Shown here piece by piece: positions 1-9,186 of a stretch of DNA of 64,000 nt. Each line of letters begins with the position of its first letter. The stretch's first letter is position 1. Location: positions 1-64,000 of the forward strand of contig JBKJIJ010000004.1 in the NCBI GenBank assembly GCA_046598525.1. The letters are read 5' to 3'. The stretch comes from Methylotenera_A sp046598525 (lineage in GTDB: Bacteria > Pseudomonadota > Gammaproteobacteria > Burkholderiales > Methylophilaceae). The position numbers and the translations under genes were made by a program. The notes beneath the pieces were generated by a model, which saw nothing but the letters and a program-made list of their open reading frames with translations, was not told the DNA's origin and ran no database searches.

Positions 1-18
1 CTTATCAGTCGTTCATTT

Positions 19-30
19 TGTTAAAGAGCT
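19..30 (-). promoter_or_regulatory. boxA antitermination motif of an rRNA leader
   Basis: Read on the minus strand this is AGCTCTTTAACA, matching the boxA element of bacterial rRNA leaders that recruits the NusB/S10 antitermination complex. It lies about 70 bases downstream of the nearest of three tandem promoters pointing the same way. I infer that a 16S rRNA gene starts just beyond the left edge; the gene itself is not in the window. Confidence 0.75.
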
Positions 31-100
31 TATTCTTGCTACCGATAAAGTGAATCACTTTTTGGTATTTCGTTTCACGCTTTGCGTTAACGAGGTGCGC

Positions 101-128
101 ATTATACAGAGCTTTTAAACCGCGTCAA
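101..128 (-). promoter_or_regulatory. Sigma70 promoter, proximal of three (rRNA operon)
   Basis: On the minus strand -35 TTGACG (123-128) and -10 TATAAT (101-106) are separated by 16 bases. The discriminator after the -10 is GC-rich (GCGCACC), typical of stringently controlled rRNA promoters. An AT-rich tract lies upstream of the -35. Confidence 0.8.
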
Positions 129-222
129 CACTAATTTTGAAAGACTTCTAATTAATTTTGAACGCTGTAAATTGCTGCGTTTTTTATTACTTTTCGTTAC
201 GTTTTTCTGTAACGAGGTGCGC

Positions 223-250
223 ATTATACAGAGCTTTGAAGCCGCGTCAA
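223..250 (-). promoter_or_regulatory. Sigma70 promoter, middle of three (rRNA operon)
   Basis: Minus-strand -35 TTGACG (245-250), 16-base spacer, -10 TATAAT (223-228), followed by the same GCGCACC discriminator as the proximal copy, 122 bases upstream of it. Confidence 0.8.
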
Positions 251-346
251 CACTAATTTTGAAAGACTTTTAATTAATATTAACGTTGTAGTTTACTGCG
301 TCTTTTTTGTTGCTTTTCGTTAACGGTTGTCTGTAACGAGGAGCGC

Positions 347-374
347 ATTCTACAGAGGGTTAAATTTTGGTCAA
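347..374 (-). promoter_or_regulatory. Sigma70 promoter, distal of three (rRNA operon)
   Basis: Minus-strand -35 TTGACC (369-374), 16-base spacer, -10 TAGAAT (347-352), discriminator GCGCTCC. It is weaker than the other two by consensus but has the same spacing and discriminator. It lies in the gap after the tyrS stop codon. Confidence 0.65.
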
Positions 375-437
375 GCCCTATTTGGCGAAGTTACAAATTT
401 GTTACAAACTAATGAAAATACCGATAAATGCCATCAT

Positions 438-1661
438 TTAATTCACATTAATTTTAACAAACTTGCGTTTACCCACTTGCGCTACTCCGCAAAACCCTTT
501 AGTAAGCTGCAAGCTTTTATCGCTGACTTTTTCGCTATCCAGTTTTACGCCGCCTTGATCAATGGCACGATTTGCTTCTGATGTGCTTTCTACCAAGCCT
601 GCTAATTTTAATAATTGTGCAATTCCAATCGATTCCGCATCAATATTAATGGTTATTTCTGGCACTTCATCGGGCACACCGCCTTTGGCGCGCGTTTGAA
701 AATCGGTTAACGCTTTTTCGGCATCCAGCTGACTATGAAAGCGCGCCACTATTTCTTGCGCGAATCTCACCTTAATATTGCGCGGATTTTCGCCTGCCAC
801 TACCGCCGCTTTCCACTGCTGAACCGTTTCTAGCGATTCAAATGAAAGTAACTCTATATAGCGCCACATTAACTCATCGCTAATCGACATCAATTTTGCA
901 AAGATAATTTCAGGCGCTTCGTTAATACCAATATAGTTATTCAGCGATTTGGACATTTTATTAACGCCATCCAAACCCTCTAATAACGGCATAGTTAACA
1001 CACACTGCTGGCTTTGGCCGGCTTGTTTTTGCAATTCGCGGCCCATTAATAGGTTGAATTTTTGGTCAGTGCCGCCTAACTCTACATCGGCCTTTAATGC
1101 GACTGAATCGTAGCCTTGCAATAATGGATACATAAATTCATGAATGGCAATTGGCTGATTACCTTTAAAGCGCTTAGAAAAATCATCACGCTCCAACATG
1201 CGCGCAACGGTTAGGCTGGAAGCTAATTTGAGCATACCGGCTGCACCTAAATCGGTTAGCCAGCTTGAGTTAAATACAATTTCGGTTTTATCTTTATCTA
1301 AAATCTTAAACACTTGGCTTGCATACGATTGCGCATTTTCAATCACCTGCTCTTTTGTTAAGGGTGGGCGCGTGGCGCTTTTACCTGTTGGGTCACCAAT
1401 CATGCCGGTAAAATCGCCAATCAGAAATAAGATTTGATGGCCTAAGTCTTGAAAGTGGCGTAACTTATTAATTAAAACCGTATGGCCAAGATGCAAATCG
1501 GGCGCGGTAGGATCAAAGCCGGCTTTGATTCGTAGCGGAATTCCTTTTTTTAGTTTCTCAATTAATTCTTGCTCAATCAGTAATTCTTCACAGCCGCGTT
1601 TGATGATGGCTAATGATTGGTCAATTGAGTGCTTAGTGTCGGTATTCACGGCTTTTTCCAA
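438..1661 (-). CDS. tyrS: Tyrosyl-tRNA synthetase
   Basis: Class I aminoacyl-tRNA synthetase that charges tRNA-Tyr in the cytoplasm. The 407-residue protein has the HIGH-type motif as HLGHT in the N-terminal Rossmann domain, the ATP-binding signature KMSKS near residue 230, and a C-terminal S4-like RNA-binding domain, the layout of the bacterial TyrS subtype that also includes E. coli-length enzymes. The gene ends facing the tandem rRNA promoters and is divergent from the M23 peptidase gene, as in many betaproteobacteria. Length and motifs are normal. Confidence 0.96.
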   Translation of the reverse strand: MEKAVNTDTKHSIDQSLAIIKRGCEELLIEQELIEKLKKGIPLRIKAGFDPTAPDLHLGHTVLINKLRHFQDLGHQILFLIGDFTGMIGDPTGKSATRPPLTKEQVIENAQSYASQVFKILDKDKTEIVFNSSWLTDLGAAGMLKLASSLTVARMLERDDFSKRFKGNQPIAIHEFMYPLLQGYDSVALKADVELGGTDQKFNLLMGRELQKQAGQSQQCVLTMPLLEGLDGVNKMSKSLNNYIGINEAPEIIFAKLMSISDELMWRYIELLSFESLETVQQWKAAVVAGENPRNIKVRFAQEIVARFHSQLDAEKALTDFQTRAKGGVPDEVPEITINIDAESIGIAQLLKLAGLVESTSEANRAIDQGGVKLDSEKVSDKSLQLTKGFCGVAQVGKRKFVKINVN

Positions 1662-1810
1662 TGGCTAAAAAAGAGTATCTTTACAAATAGTTACTTTTTG
1701 CAACTTTTTATTGTGATAAAAATTCTGTTAATATGTAAGGCTAATTAAAGCGTAAAGCTTTTTAATTCAAGCATTTGGGCGATTTTTTATACTATTTTAG
1801 GACGCATTTT

Positions 1811-3145
1811 TTGAACAAAAACACGCAAAAATCTAAGCCTGCTATTTTAACGCAAAACCTAATGCACGGTTTGCGTAAAATAAAATTGCGCTGGATTTCG
1901 CTTATTTTGGTTTTACCATTTTTTGCGATTATCGCCGCTTTTGGCACCGTTTCGCCTGAGCAACCGCGTTACATTAAGCCTGAAACCATTACTGAAGAAG
2001 TGACCTTGCCGCTGGCGGTGCACAACGTTAATCGCGATGAAGAGTTTTGGCAAATTGACCAAGTGCGGCGCGACGATACCTTGGGCAGCATTTTTAGGCG
2101 CATGAATATTCGCGATGAAGATGCCATGAAATTTTTAATGCTAGCGCCAGATGCGCGCGCCATTAACAATCAGCTGATTCCTGGCCACACATTAGAGATT
2201 AAAACCAATTTAGACGGCCGCTTGCTGCATTTAGAGTATGAAGTGGATCATGAAACCATATTAGTGGCTGGTTTAACGCATAGCGGGTATCAAGTTGCCA
2301 CGCAAAAACTCATTTTACAAAATCATCAGGTTTTAAAATCGGCCATTATTGTGGATTCGTTATTTGGCGCCACTGATGACGCTGGCATACCGGACCAAAT
2401 TGCGTTGCAAATTGCCGATATTTTCTCTAGCGAAATTGATTTTCATGATGATTTGCGGCCTGGCGATTACTTTAATGTGGTGTATGAAGCTTTTTATAAC
2501 GCTGGCGAAATGATGAAGTTGGGCAATGTGTTGGCGGTAGAATTTGTGAATCAAGGCAAAAAACACAAAGCCGTGCATTTTGGCGATGCAGAAGGCAAAT
2601 TTGCTTATTACACGCCAGAAGGCAAAAGTATTCACAAATCCTTTTTACGCTCCCCGCTAGAGTTTACGCGCATTAGCTCATCGTTTAGCGCAGGCCGTTT
2701 TCACCCTATTTTAAATCGCATTAAAGCGCATAAAGGTGTGGATATGGCCGCGCCTACTGGCACGCGCATCAAAGCTTCTGGCAATGGCGTGGTAGATTTT
2801 GTGGGCAGCAAAGGCGGTTATGGCAATGTAATTGTGCTTAAACACGATAACGGTATAAGCACGGTTTATGGCCATTTATCACGCTTTGCGCCGGGTTTGC
2901 GTAAAAACATGAGCGTTGCGCAAGGCGATATTATTGGTTTTGTCGGCATGTCTGGCTTGGCTACAGGCCCGCATTTGCATTACGAATTTTTGATTAATAA
3001 AGAGCATCGCGACCCGATGAAAGTGGCTTTGCCCATGAGCATTCCAATTGAAGGCAAATTTAAGCAAGAGTTTGATAAACAAAGCTTAAACCTGATGACG
3101 CAAATCGAAATGCTCAACCGCAGGCAAGTTGCTTCTGCTGATTAA
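1811..3145 (+). CDS. M23 family peptidoglycan DD-metallopeptidase
   Basis: Cell-wall hydrolase or division/elongation factor of the LytM/M23 class. One membrane segment (about 20 residues after a basic stretch, ISLILVLPFFAIIAAFGTV) anchors the protein; an OapA/LysM-like middle region follows, then the C-terminal M23 domain with the zinc ligands in HKGVDMAAPTGT and the HLHYE motif. I chose the TTG at 1811 because AGGA (1799-1802) sits 8 bases before it; the reading frame is open to a TTG at 1775, and an ATG occurs at 1862. The next gene, anmK, starts 3 bases after the stop, so the two are probably co-transcribed in a cell-wall turnover unit. Confidence 0.9.
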   Translation: MNKNTQKSKPAILTQNLMHGLRKIKLRWISLILVLPFFAIIAAFGTVSPEQPRYIKPETITEEVTLPLAVHNVNRDEEFWQIDQVRRDDTLGSIFRRMNIRDEDAMKFLMLAPDARAINNQLIPGHTLEIKTNLDGRLLHLEYEVDHETILVAGLTHSGYQVATQKLILQNHQVLKSAIIVDSLFGATDDAGIPDQIALQIADIFSSEIDFHDDLRPGDYFNVVYEAFYNAGEMMKLGNVLAVEFVNQGKKHKAVHFGDAEGKFAYYTPEGKSIHKSFLRSPLEFTRISSSFSAGRFHPILNRIKAHKGVDMAAPTGTRIKASGNGVVDFVGSKGGYGNVIVLKHDNGISTVYGHLSRFAPGLRKNMSVAQGDIIGFVGMSGLATGPHLHYEFLINKEHRDPMKVALPMSIPIEGKFKQEFDKQSLNLMTQIEMLNRRQVASAD

Positions 3146-3148
3146 TTG

Positions 3149-4261
3149 ATGGTTAACGCTCAATTATTTATCGGCATTATGTCTGGCACCAGCTTGGACG
3201 GCGTGGATGTGGCGCTTTGTGATTTAAATGACAGCCAATGTAAAGTGCTGGCAACGCTCTTTTTGGCTTATCCGCAATCGCTTAAAACCCAGTTATTAAA
3301 TCTACATAGCCCTAGCCATAATGAATTAGAAATAACAGCTTTAACCGCCAATACGCTGGCCAATTTATATGCCGATGCTGTAAATGCATTATTAGCCAAG
3401 CAAAAAATAGCCGCCAATGCAATTACCGCTATTGGCTGCCATGGCCAAACCATTCGCCACCGGCCAGAGCTTGGCTTTACCTTGCAAATTGGCAATGCGG
3501 CGCTGTTGGCTGAACTCACTAATATTACCGTGGTATCTGATTTTAGAAGCCGCGATATTGCCGCAGGCGGCCAAGGCGCGCCGTTGGTGCCTGCGTTTCA
3601 TCAAGCGGTATTTGGCTCAAATCAATCTAATCGCGCACTGATTAATATAGGTGGCATTGCCAATATTACCTATTTAGCCAAAAACGGCAGCGTGTTAGGT
3701 TTTGATTCTGGCCCCGGTAATATGTTATTAGATGCTTGGATTAAACAGCAATTAGGCAAAGATTATGATGCAGATGGCGCATGGTCGGCCACAGGCGAAG
3801 TGATTGAACCGCTATTATTGCAAATGCTGGCAGAACCCTTTTTTGCATTACCCCCACCCAAAAGTACAGGCCGCGATTTATTTAATGATGCTTGGCTAGC
3901 CAAACATTTGGGCAAAGCTGATTACCGCCCGCAAGATGTGGCGCATACCTTAATAGCTCTAACGGCACGCACCATTCATGATGCGCTTGCACAATTTTGT
4001 AGCAATGTTTGTGGCAATGTAGAGTGCGTTTATTTATGTGGCGGCGGCGCGCACAATGCGCTGCTGATTCAACATTTACAACAATTATTAGGCCATACAA
4101 AACTCACAACCACTGCAGAGTTAGGCGTAGGCGTTGATTGGGTTGAGGCCGCCGCCTTTGCTTGGCTTGCCAAACAAACTATTGACCATAAACCCAGCAA
4201 CTTACCCGCCGTTACAGGCGCCAAAGGTTTGCGTGTGCTTGGCGCAATATATTCAGCCTAA
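3149..4261 (+). CDS. anmK: Anhydro-N-acetylmuramic acid kinase
   Basis: Phosphorylates and opens 1,6-anhydro-MurNAc released during peptidoglycan turnover, giving MurNAc-6-phosphate for recycling. The N-terminal GTSLDGVD phosphate-binding motif, the GHGQT-like segment GCHGQTIRH, NIGGIANITYL, and FDSGPGNMLLD are typical of AnmK. Length (370 aa) is normal. ATG 3149 is preferred over the TTG directly before it; it follows the M23 peptidase stop codon with no real gap, a pairing seen in other betaproteobacteria and consistent with linked cell-wall hydrolysis and recycling. Confidence 0.95.
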   Translation: MVNAQLFIGIMSGTSLDGVDVALCDLNDSQCKVLATLFLAYPQSLKTQLLNLHSPSHNELEITALTANTLANLYADAVNALLAKQKIAANAITAIGCHGQTIRHRPELGFTLQIGNAALLAELTNITVVSDFRSRDIAAGGQGAPLVPAFHQAVFGSNQSNRALINIGGIANITYLAKNGSVLGFDSGPGNMLLDAWIKQQLGKDYDADGAWSATGEVIEPLLLQMLAEPFFALPPPKSTGRDLFNDAWLAKHLGKADYRPQDVAHTLIALTARTIHDALAQFCSNVCGNVECVYLCGGGAHNALLIQHLQQLLGHTKLTTTAELGVGVDWVEAAAFAWLAKQTIDHKPSNLPAVTGAKGLRVLGAIYSA

Positions 4262-4335
4262 GCGTTTTTAATACTAAAACATTTGGTATTATTGTTGCTT
4301 AACCTAAACGATTTAAACGCGAATAAAGATTGATT

Positions 4336-5634
4336 ATGACCACAAAACCAACAAAAGCCACCATCACCTTTGATAACGGCGCAGCGCCTATCGAATTGCC
4401 CATGCTTTCTGGCACCTTGGGTAACGATGTGATTGACATTCGCAGCCTTGGCAAGCATGGCGTATTTACTTACGACCCAGGCTTTATGTCAACGGCCGCT
4501 TGCCAATCTAACATCACCTATATTGATGGCGAACAGGGTTTGTTGTATCACCGTGGTTACCCAATTGAGCAATTGGCTGAAAATTGTAATTTTTTAGAAG
4601 TTTCGTATCTATTAATGCATGGCGAATTACCGAATGTCACGCAAAAAGCCGAATTTATTAACCTAATCAGCGGCCACACCATGCTGCACGATCAGCTTAA
4701 TAATGTGTTCCGCGGATTTAGGCGCGATGCACATCCTATGGCAGTAATGGTGGGCGTGGTAGGCTCAATGTCTGCGTTTTATTTCAACGAAATGAGCGTT
4801 TACGATGCAGCCGATCGCCAAGTTTCGGCCTATCGTCTATTAGCAAAAGTGCCAACCATTGCGGCTTGGAGCTATAAATACATTATGGGCCAGCCCTTTA
4901 TGTATCCAAACAACAAACTTAATTATGCCGAAAACTTTATGCATATGATGTTTGCCACGCCATGTGAGGAATATGTACCCAACCCAATATTAGCCAAAGC
5001 GTTTGAAAAAATATTGATTCTACATGCCGACCATGAACAAAACGCATCAACCAGCACGGTACGTTTGGTAGGCTCAAGCGGCGCTAACCCATTTGCCAGT
5101 GTGGCCGCCGGCATTGCCTCACTTTGGGGCCCAGCACATGGCGGCGCCAACGAAGCCACCTTACAAATGTTAGAAGAAATGGGTGATGTATCGCGCATTG
5201 GTGAATTTATCAAACGCGCCAAAGATAAAACGGATAGCTTCCGTCTGATGGGTTTTGGTCACCGAGTGTACCGAAACATGGATCCGCGCGCCGCTATTAT
5301 GCGCACAACCTGTCATGAAGTATTAAACGAATTGGGCCTACAAGATGACCCATTATTTAAATTGGCCATGGAATTAGAAAAAATCGCGCTAGAAGACGAA
5401 TATTTCGTTTCACGCAAACTCTATCCAAACGTCGATTTCTACAGCGGCATCGTCATGCGCGCCATGGGCATTCCAAACTCCATGTTCACCGCCATCTTCG
5501 CCCTAGCCCGCACCGCTGGCTGGATAGCGCAATGGAGCGAGATGAACGCCGACCCAGAACACAAAATTGGGCGCCCAAGACAGTTATATACGGGTGAAGC
5601 CAGACGTGAGTTTGTGCCGATTTATAAACGTTGA
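4336..5634 (+). CDS. gltA: Citrate synthase (type II)
   Basis: Condenses acetyl-CoA and oxaloacetate at entry to the TCA cycle. The protein has the Gram-negative type II layout: N-terminal beta-rich domain, then the catalytic helices with HGGANE (substrate His), GFGHRVYRNMDPRA, and the Asp-containing FYSGIVMRAMG region. The length of 432 residues is usual for the NADH-sensitive hexameric type. ATG 4336 is chosen over an in-frame TTG at 4330. The gene stands alone between anmK and an acyltransferase gene. Confidence 0.96.
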   Translation: MTTKPTKATITFDNGAAPIELPMLSGTLGNDVIDIRSLGKHGVFTYDPGFMSTAACQSNITYIDGEQGLLYHRGYPIEQLAENCNFLEVSYLLMHGELPNVTQKAEFINLISGHTMLHDQLNNVFRGFRRDAHPMAVMVGVVGSMSAFYFNEMSVYDAADRQVSAYRLLAKVPTIAAWSYKYIMGQPFMYPNNKLNYAENFMHMMFATPCEEYVPNPILAKAFEKILILHADHEQNASTSTVRLVGSSGANPFASVAAGIASLWGPAHGGANEATLQMLEEMGDVSRIGEFIKRAKDKTDSFRLMGFGHRVYRNMDPRAAIMRTTCHEVLNELGLQDDPLFKLAMELEKIALEDEYFVSRKLYPNVDFYSGIVMRAMGIPNSMFTAIFALARTAGWIAQWSEMNADPEHKIGRPRQLYTGEARREFVPIYKR

Positions 5635-5652
5635 TTTGTGTCTGGCTTATGA

Positions 5653-6750
5653 ATGAATAGTATTAATAATGATGGTACCTCGATTATTAACTCATTAAAG
5701 GCAAGACTTTCTTTTGCCGATGGTTTGCGTGGTTTCGCAGCTTTCTGGGTAGTATTATTCCATCTATCCGAAGGTCAACATATTGATCACATTAAGAATG
5801 CATTGCCAAGTCATATTTTTAATGTGGTTTTTGGTTATGGGCATTTAGGCGTTGCAATATTTTTTGTGCTTAGCGGATTTGTCATGGCATTGACGGCGCA
5901 CAAAGTTAAATTCAATTATACGATTGCTACTAAATTCATATTAAGACGCCTTACCAGACTAGCGCCACCCTACTATTTTGCAGTTGCATTTGCTCTAATA
6001 TTTATCTTTATAAAATCTAAAGCTTTGCATATAGACCATCAAGCCACCAGTATTTCAAGCATTGTTCAACATCTATTTTTTGTGCAAGGCTACTTTCAAA
6101 CAAAGCAAATCAACACTGTATTTTGGACGCTGTGTATTGAAGTGCAGTTCTATATCATTTTTTCAATGTTAGTTTGGCTTGCAGATTACCTGAGTACTAG
6201 ATATGACATGATTCATGCCAGAAACATAATCATTATCGCTTGTTGTAGCTTTGCATTATTTTGGCCATTAAGATTAATTTCAACAACATTTTGGCATGGA
6301 GGGTTTATTGGATATTGGTACAGTTTTCTCGCTGGTGTCATAGTTTGTTGGGGATGGTCCAATAAAAAAACCCTTCTAAAAGTGGCTATACTATACTGTT
6401 GCCTTCTTTTAATAATTGGGCTAGTTACGAAAGATGCTTTCATATTAGTGGCTGGCTTAACTGCTGGCACAATATTGCTTGCAAGCGCGCTCAACAAAAT
6501 GCACAGCTGGCTAAACTGGCCAATTTTGCAATGGCTGGGTTTAGTTTCTTACAGTCTTTACCTACTCCATAATCCCATTACTGGTGCAAGCATTAAAATT
6601 GCCAAGATGGCTTTCGCCGACAGTTTGGTTTCGGACATTTTTAGCATGTGCATTTCAATAGCCGCATGCCTAGTTACCGCCCATCTTTCATATTTACTGA
6701 TTGAAAGTCCTTGTATCAAATGGAGTCACCTAATAAAACTAAAAAAATAA
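5653..6750 (+). CDS. Acyltransferase family 3 (OafA/YrhL-type) membrane protein
   Basis: Predicted inner-membrane O-acyltransferase modifying a surface polysaccharide or similar sugar. It opens with the family hallmark DGLRGFAAFWVVLFHL, carrying the RGxAA motif and the catalytic-type His, followed by about ten hydrophobic segments and a conserved SYSLYLLHNP motif near residue 300. No periplasmic SGNH domain is present; 365 residues is normal for the membrane domain alone. It has no polysaccharide genes around it, so the substrate cannot be inferred. It converges on erpA across two hairpins. Confidence 0.88.
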   Translation: MNSINNDGTSIINSLKARLSFADGLRGFAAFWVVLFHLSEGQHIDHIKNALPSHIFNVVFGYGHLGVAIFFVLSGFVMALTAHKVKFNYTIATKFILRRLTRLAPPYYFAVAFALIFIFIKSKALHIDHQATSISSIVQHLFFVQGYFQTKQINTVFWTLCIEVQFYIIFSMLVWLADYLSTRYDMIHARNIIIIACCSFALFWPLRLISTTFWHGGFIGYWYSFLAGVIVCWGWSNKKTLLKVAILYCCLLLIIGLVTKDAFILVAGLTAGTILLASALNKMHSWLNWPILQWLGLVSYSLYLLHNPITGASIKIAKMAFADSLVSDIFSMCISIAACLVTAHLSYLLIESPCIKWSHLIKLKK

Positions 6751-6754
6751 GCAT

Positions 6755-6781
6755 ATGCAAGGCAAAGTATTTGCCTTGCAT
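6755..6781. terminator. Perfect 12-bp hairpin after the acyltransferase gene
   Basis: The stem ATGCAAGGCAAA pairs with TTTGCCTTGCAT around a 3-base loop. It follows the acyltransferase stop codon directly. It has no long T-run itself, so it may work with the second hairpin just downstream. Confidence 0.6.
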
Positions 6782-6788
6782 CAAACAA

Positions 6789-6815
6789 AAAAGCCAAGCA
6801 AACGCTTGGCTTTTT
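6789..6815. terminator. Bidirectional intrinsic terminator between converging genes
   Basis: AAGCCAAGC and GCTTGGCTT form a 9-bp stem with an AAAC loop, flanked by an A-run on the left and a T-run on the right, so it can end transcripts of both the plus-strand acyltransferase and minus-strand erpA. Confidence 0.85.
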
Positions 6816-6832
6816 AATTAACTACTAAAAAT

Positions 6833-7198
6833 TTAAACTGAGAACGAGCTACCACAACCACAAGTAGAAGTGGCTTGTGGGTTACGAATCACAAATTGTG
6901 AGCCTTGTAAGTTATCTTGATAATCAATTTCTGCGCCCATTAAATATTGCAAGCTCATTGGGTCAATCAGCAAAGTTACAGTATCTTTCATTACTTGCGT
7001 GTCGTCTTCGTTTACTTCTTCTTCAAAGGTAAAGCCGTATTGAAAGCCTGAGCAACCGCCGCCGCTAACAAATACGCGTAATTTCAAATCGGGGCTGCCT
7101 TCTTCCTCAATAAGCTCTTTCACTTTTTTGGCGGCGTTATCGGTAAACACCAATGGGGTTGGCATTTCTACATCTGGCAAATCGGTCACTGCGTTCAT
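6833..7198 (-). CDS. erpA: Iron-sulfur cluster insertion protein ErpA
   Basis: A-type carrier that delivers Fe-S clusters to apoproteins. The 121-residue protein carries the three cluster cysteines in GGGCSGFQYGF and in the C-terminal CGCGSSF motif, typical of the HesB/IscA/ErpA family. An N-terminal acidic extension (about 14 residues) is usual for betaproteobacterial ErpA. A strong ribosome site (AAGGAG) lies before the start. It sits between the acyltransferase terminator and the bactofilin gene; a name within the A-type carriers is based on length and neighbours (near argC/rplM/anmK). Confidence 0.92.
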   Translation of the reverse strand: MNAVTDLPDVEMPTPLVFTDNAAKKVKELIEEEGSPDLKLRVFVSGGGCSGFQYGFTFEEEVNEDDTQVMKDTVTLLIDPMSLQYLMGAEIDYQDNLQGSQFVIRNPQATSTCGCGSSFSV

Positions 7199-7280
7199 GA
7201 TTACTCCTTAAACTTCATATACTTAATTACTATAGAACACAATTGGGGGTTAATGTTCATTTTTACAAGCCATTAACAAA

Positions 7281-7664
7281 TTAGAGTGTGTCGTCTGGCG
7301 CGCCTTCGCCCAAATAAACTAACTTGCCCTCAATCACTGCGCCGGTGTGCATTTCTAGCGATTTGTAATATAAATCGCCTACAATGCGCGCGGTTGCTTG
7401 CAACTCAATAAACTGGCTAGATTTAACAGGGCCAGTTACTTTGCCTACTAATACAATTTTTGCGGCGGTTATCGCGCCTTCAATTTTGCCGTGCTCACCT
7501 AAAATTAAAGTGCTTGGTGTACCATTTTGCTCACTTACATTGCCACGAATCGCGCCATCTACGCGCAATCCACCACTAAAATGCAAATCACCTTCAATCC
7601 GTGTATCAACACCAATTAGCGTATCGATACGGTTATCAATTTTGTTGGCTTTTTTAAAAAACAT
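7281..7664 (-). CDS. Bactofilin (polymer-forming cytoskeletal protein)
   Basis: Small beta-helical protein that polymerises into filaments at the membrane and can scaffold cell-wall enzymes. The central region consists of short repeats rich in glycine, valine and isoleucine (DTRIEGDLHFSGGLRVDG, then GKIEGAITAAKIVLVG), characteristic of the bactofilin/DUF583 fold, with a short disordered N-terminus and an acidic tail. At 127 residues it is of typical size. It is downstream of the small coiled-coil membrane protein and argC on the same strand. Confidence 0.9.
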   Translation of the reverse strand: MFFKKANKIDNRIDTLIGVDTRIEGDLHFSGGLRVDGAIRGNVSEQNGTPSTLILGEHGKIEGAITAAKIVLVGKVTGPVKSSQFIELQATARIVGDLYYKSLEMHTGAVIEGKLVYLGEGAPDDTL

Positions 7665-7712
7665 AGTTCTCCCCGTTGCTTTAGGCTTACTAAAAATCCA
7701 TTTAACTTAGCG

Positions 7713-8084
7713 TTATTTTGATCTTTTACCGTTCAACATATTTTTGTAAAAGAATAAATCTTCCTTAATTTTAATGTTCTCATCTTGAACGCTTGCAAGC
7801 TCTTTGGCAAGGTTATTATTGGTTGCCAGCTCTATTTGCAGCTCGCGTTGCGCGCCAACTAGCTTGGTTTGCAAGGCTTTATTCTCCTGCGCAATCAGCT
7901 CTGAACGTTGGCGAATATTCCTGTTTTCACCGTCATGCAACAACCAATAAGCCAACACAAAACCCAGCACAACAAATAAAACGGCTAGTAAAGTTTGAAA
8001 ATACCAAGGCCGTTTAGAACGCACCGCCACTTGCTTGGCAGTTAATCCAAAATGGCGACGAATTTTGCGGCGTACTGGTTTCAT
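7713..8084 (-). CDS. Small single-pass membrane protein with coiled coil (DUF6776-like)
   Basis: A very basic N-terminus (about 25 residues) is followed by one membrane helix (LLAVLFVVLGFVLAYWLL, about residues 32-49) and a predicted coiled coil to residue about 115. The order basic tail, membrane helix, coiled coil resembles betaproteobacterial DUF6776 proteins located next to bactofilin genes. No catalytic residues are seen. It lies 6 bases after argC and 48 bases before the bactofilin gene, so argC, this gene and the bactofilin gene are probably one transcript. A role in anchoring the bactofilin is an inference from location only. Confidence 0.75.
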   Translation of the reverse strand: MKPVRRKIRRHFGLTAKQVAVRSKRPWYFQTLLAVLFVVLGFVLAYWLLHDGENRNIRQRSELIAQENKALQTKLVGAQRELQIELATNNNLAKELASVQDENIKIKEDLFFYKNMLNGKRSK

Positions 8085-8090
8085 AATGCC

Positions 8091-9143
8091 TTATGGTAAC
8101 AGCGGCACAACTTGCAGGCCACAATGTTCATCCAAACCAAACATAATATTCATATTTTGAATGGCCTGCCCTGCTGCACCTTTAACCAAGTTATCTTGCA
8201 CGGCAACCACAGTTAAATAGCCTGTATCGGCTTGTTTTTGCAAGGCAATACGCAATTGGTTAGAGCCGCGCACAGAGCGCGTTTCGGGCATATTGCCAGC
8301 CGGCAACACATCCACAAACTGTTCATTTAGATAACGCTTTTCATACAGCGCTTGCAAATCGGTTGTTTGACCAACAGCGGTTAATTTGACATAAATGGTG
8401 GATAACATGCCGCGTATCATCGGAATCAAATGCGGCACAAAGATAAAATCAATATTAGCATCAGCAAGCTGCGTAAGTTGCGCATGAATTTCTGGATGAT
8501 GCCTGTGACCGCACACGCCATAGGCTTTCATATTGTCACTTGATTCGGCAAACAATGAGGCGACTTCGGCTTTTCGGCCAGCACCCGATACACCTGATTT
8601 TGCATCGGCAATAATCGGCGCTGAAAAATCAATTAATCCAGCCTCTAATAACGGCGCTAAACCCAATATAACCGTCGTTGGATAACAACCTGGGTTGCCA
8701 ATCACTTTGGCAGTTTTAATTTGTTCTCTATTTAATTCTGGAATGCCATACACCGCTTCACCTAAAACATCTGGGCAGCTATGCGGCATTTTGTACCATT
8801 TTTCAAAAACGGCGGTATCTTGCAGTCTAAAATCGGCCGCTAAATCGATGATTTTGACATTGGCTTTTAATAAAGCCTGTGCTTGGCTCATGGCTACACC
8901 ATGTGGCGTTGCAAAGAACACCACATCGCAGCTGCTTAAATCGGCGGTAGCTGGGTCAGCAAAGGCTAAATCCACAAAGCCACGCAAGCTAGGGAACATG
9001 TCCGCCACAGGCAAGCCTGCCTCGCCACGCGAGGTGATAGCGGTTAACTCGGCATGCGGATGAATCGCCAATAAACGCAATAATTCAACACCGGTATAAC
9101 CCGTGCCGCCCACAATACCAATTTTTATTTTTTGATTTGCCAT
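8091..9143 (-). CDS. argC: N-acetyl-gamma-glutamyl-phosphate reductase
   Basis: Third step of arginine biosynthesis: NADPH-dependent reduction of N-acetylglutamyl phosphate. The N-terminal Rossmann motif is GIVGGTGYTGVELLRLL; the catalytic cysteine is C153 in GNPGCYPT; the conserved GHRHHPEI segment follows. Length 350 is normal for the long ArgC class. The gene lies downstream of rplM-rpsI, as in many beta- and gammaproteobacteria. Confidence 0.96.
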   Translation of the reverse strand: MANQKIKIGIVGGTGYTGVELLRLLAIHPHAELTAITSRGEAGLPVADMFPSLRGFVDLAFADPATADLSSCDVVFFATPHGVAMSQAQALLKANVKIIDLAADFRLQDTAVFEKWYKMPHSCPDVLGEAVYGIPELNREQIKTAKVIGNPGCYPTTVILGLAPLLEAGLIDFSAPIIADAKSGVSGAGRKAEVASLFAESSDNMKAYGVCGHRHHPEIHAQLTQLADANIDFIFVPHLIPMIRGMLSTIYVKLTAVGQTTDLQALYEKRYLNEQFVDVLPAGNMPETRSVRGSNQLRIALQKQADTGYLTVVAVQDNLVKGAAGQAIQNMNIMFGLDEHCGLQVVPLLP

Positions 9144-9186
9144 ACTTTAGCTGCCAAAATTAAATGTAAAAATGAAACCTTAAATG

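Larger units (their letters stand above)
88..285 (-). repeat. Tandem duplication of an rRNA promoter unit
   Basis: Bases 88-164 and 210-285 are near-identical copies offset by 122 bases, each holding a -10 box, a -35 box and an AT-rich upstream (UP-like) tract. The copies differ by a few substitutions and one indel. A third, more diverged promoter lies another 124 bases upstream. The arrangement looks like promoter multiplication by duplication. Confidence 0.8.
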
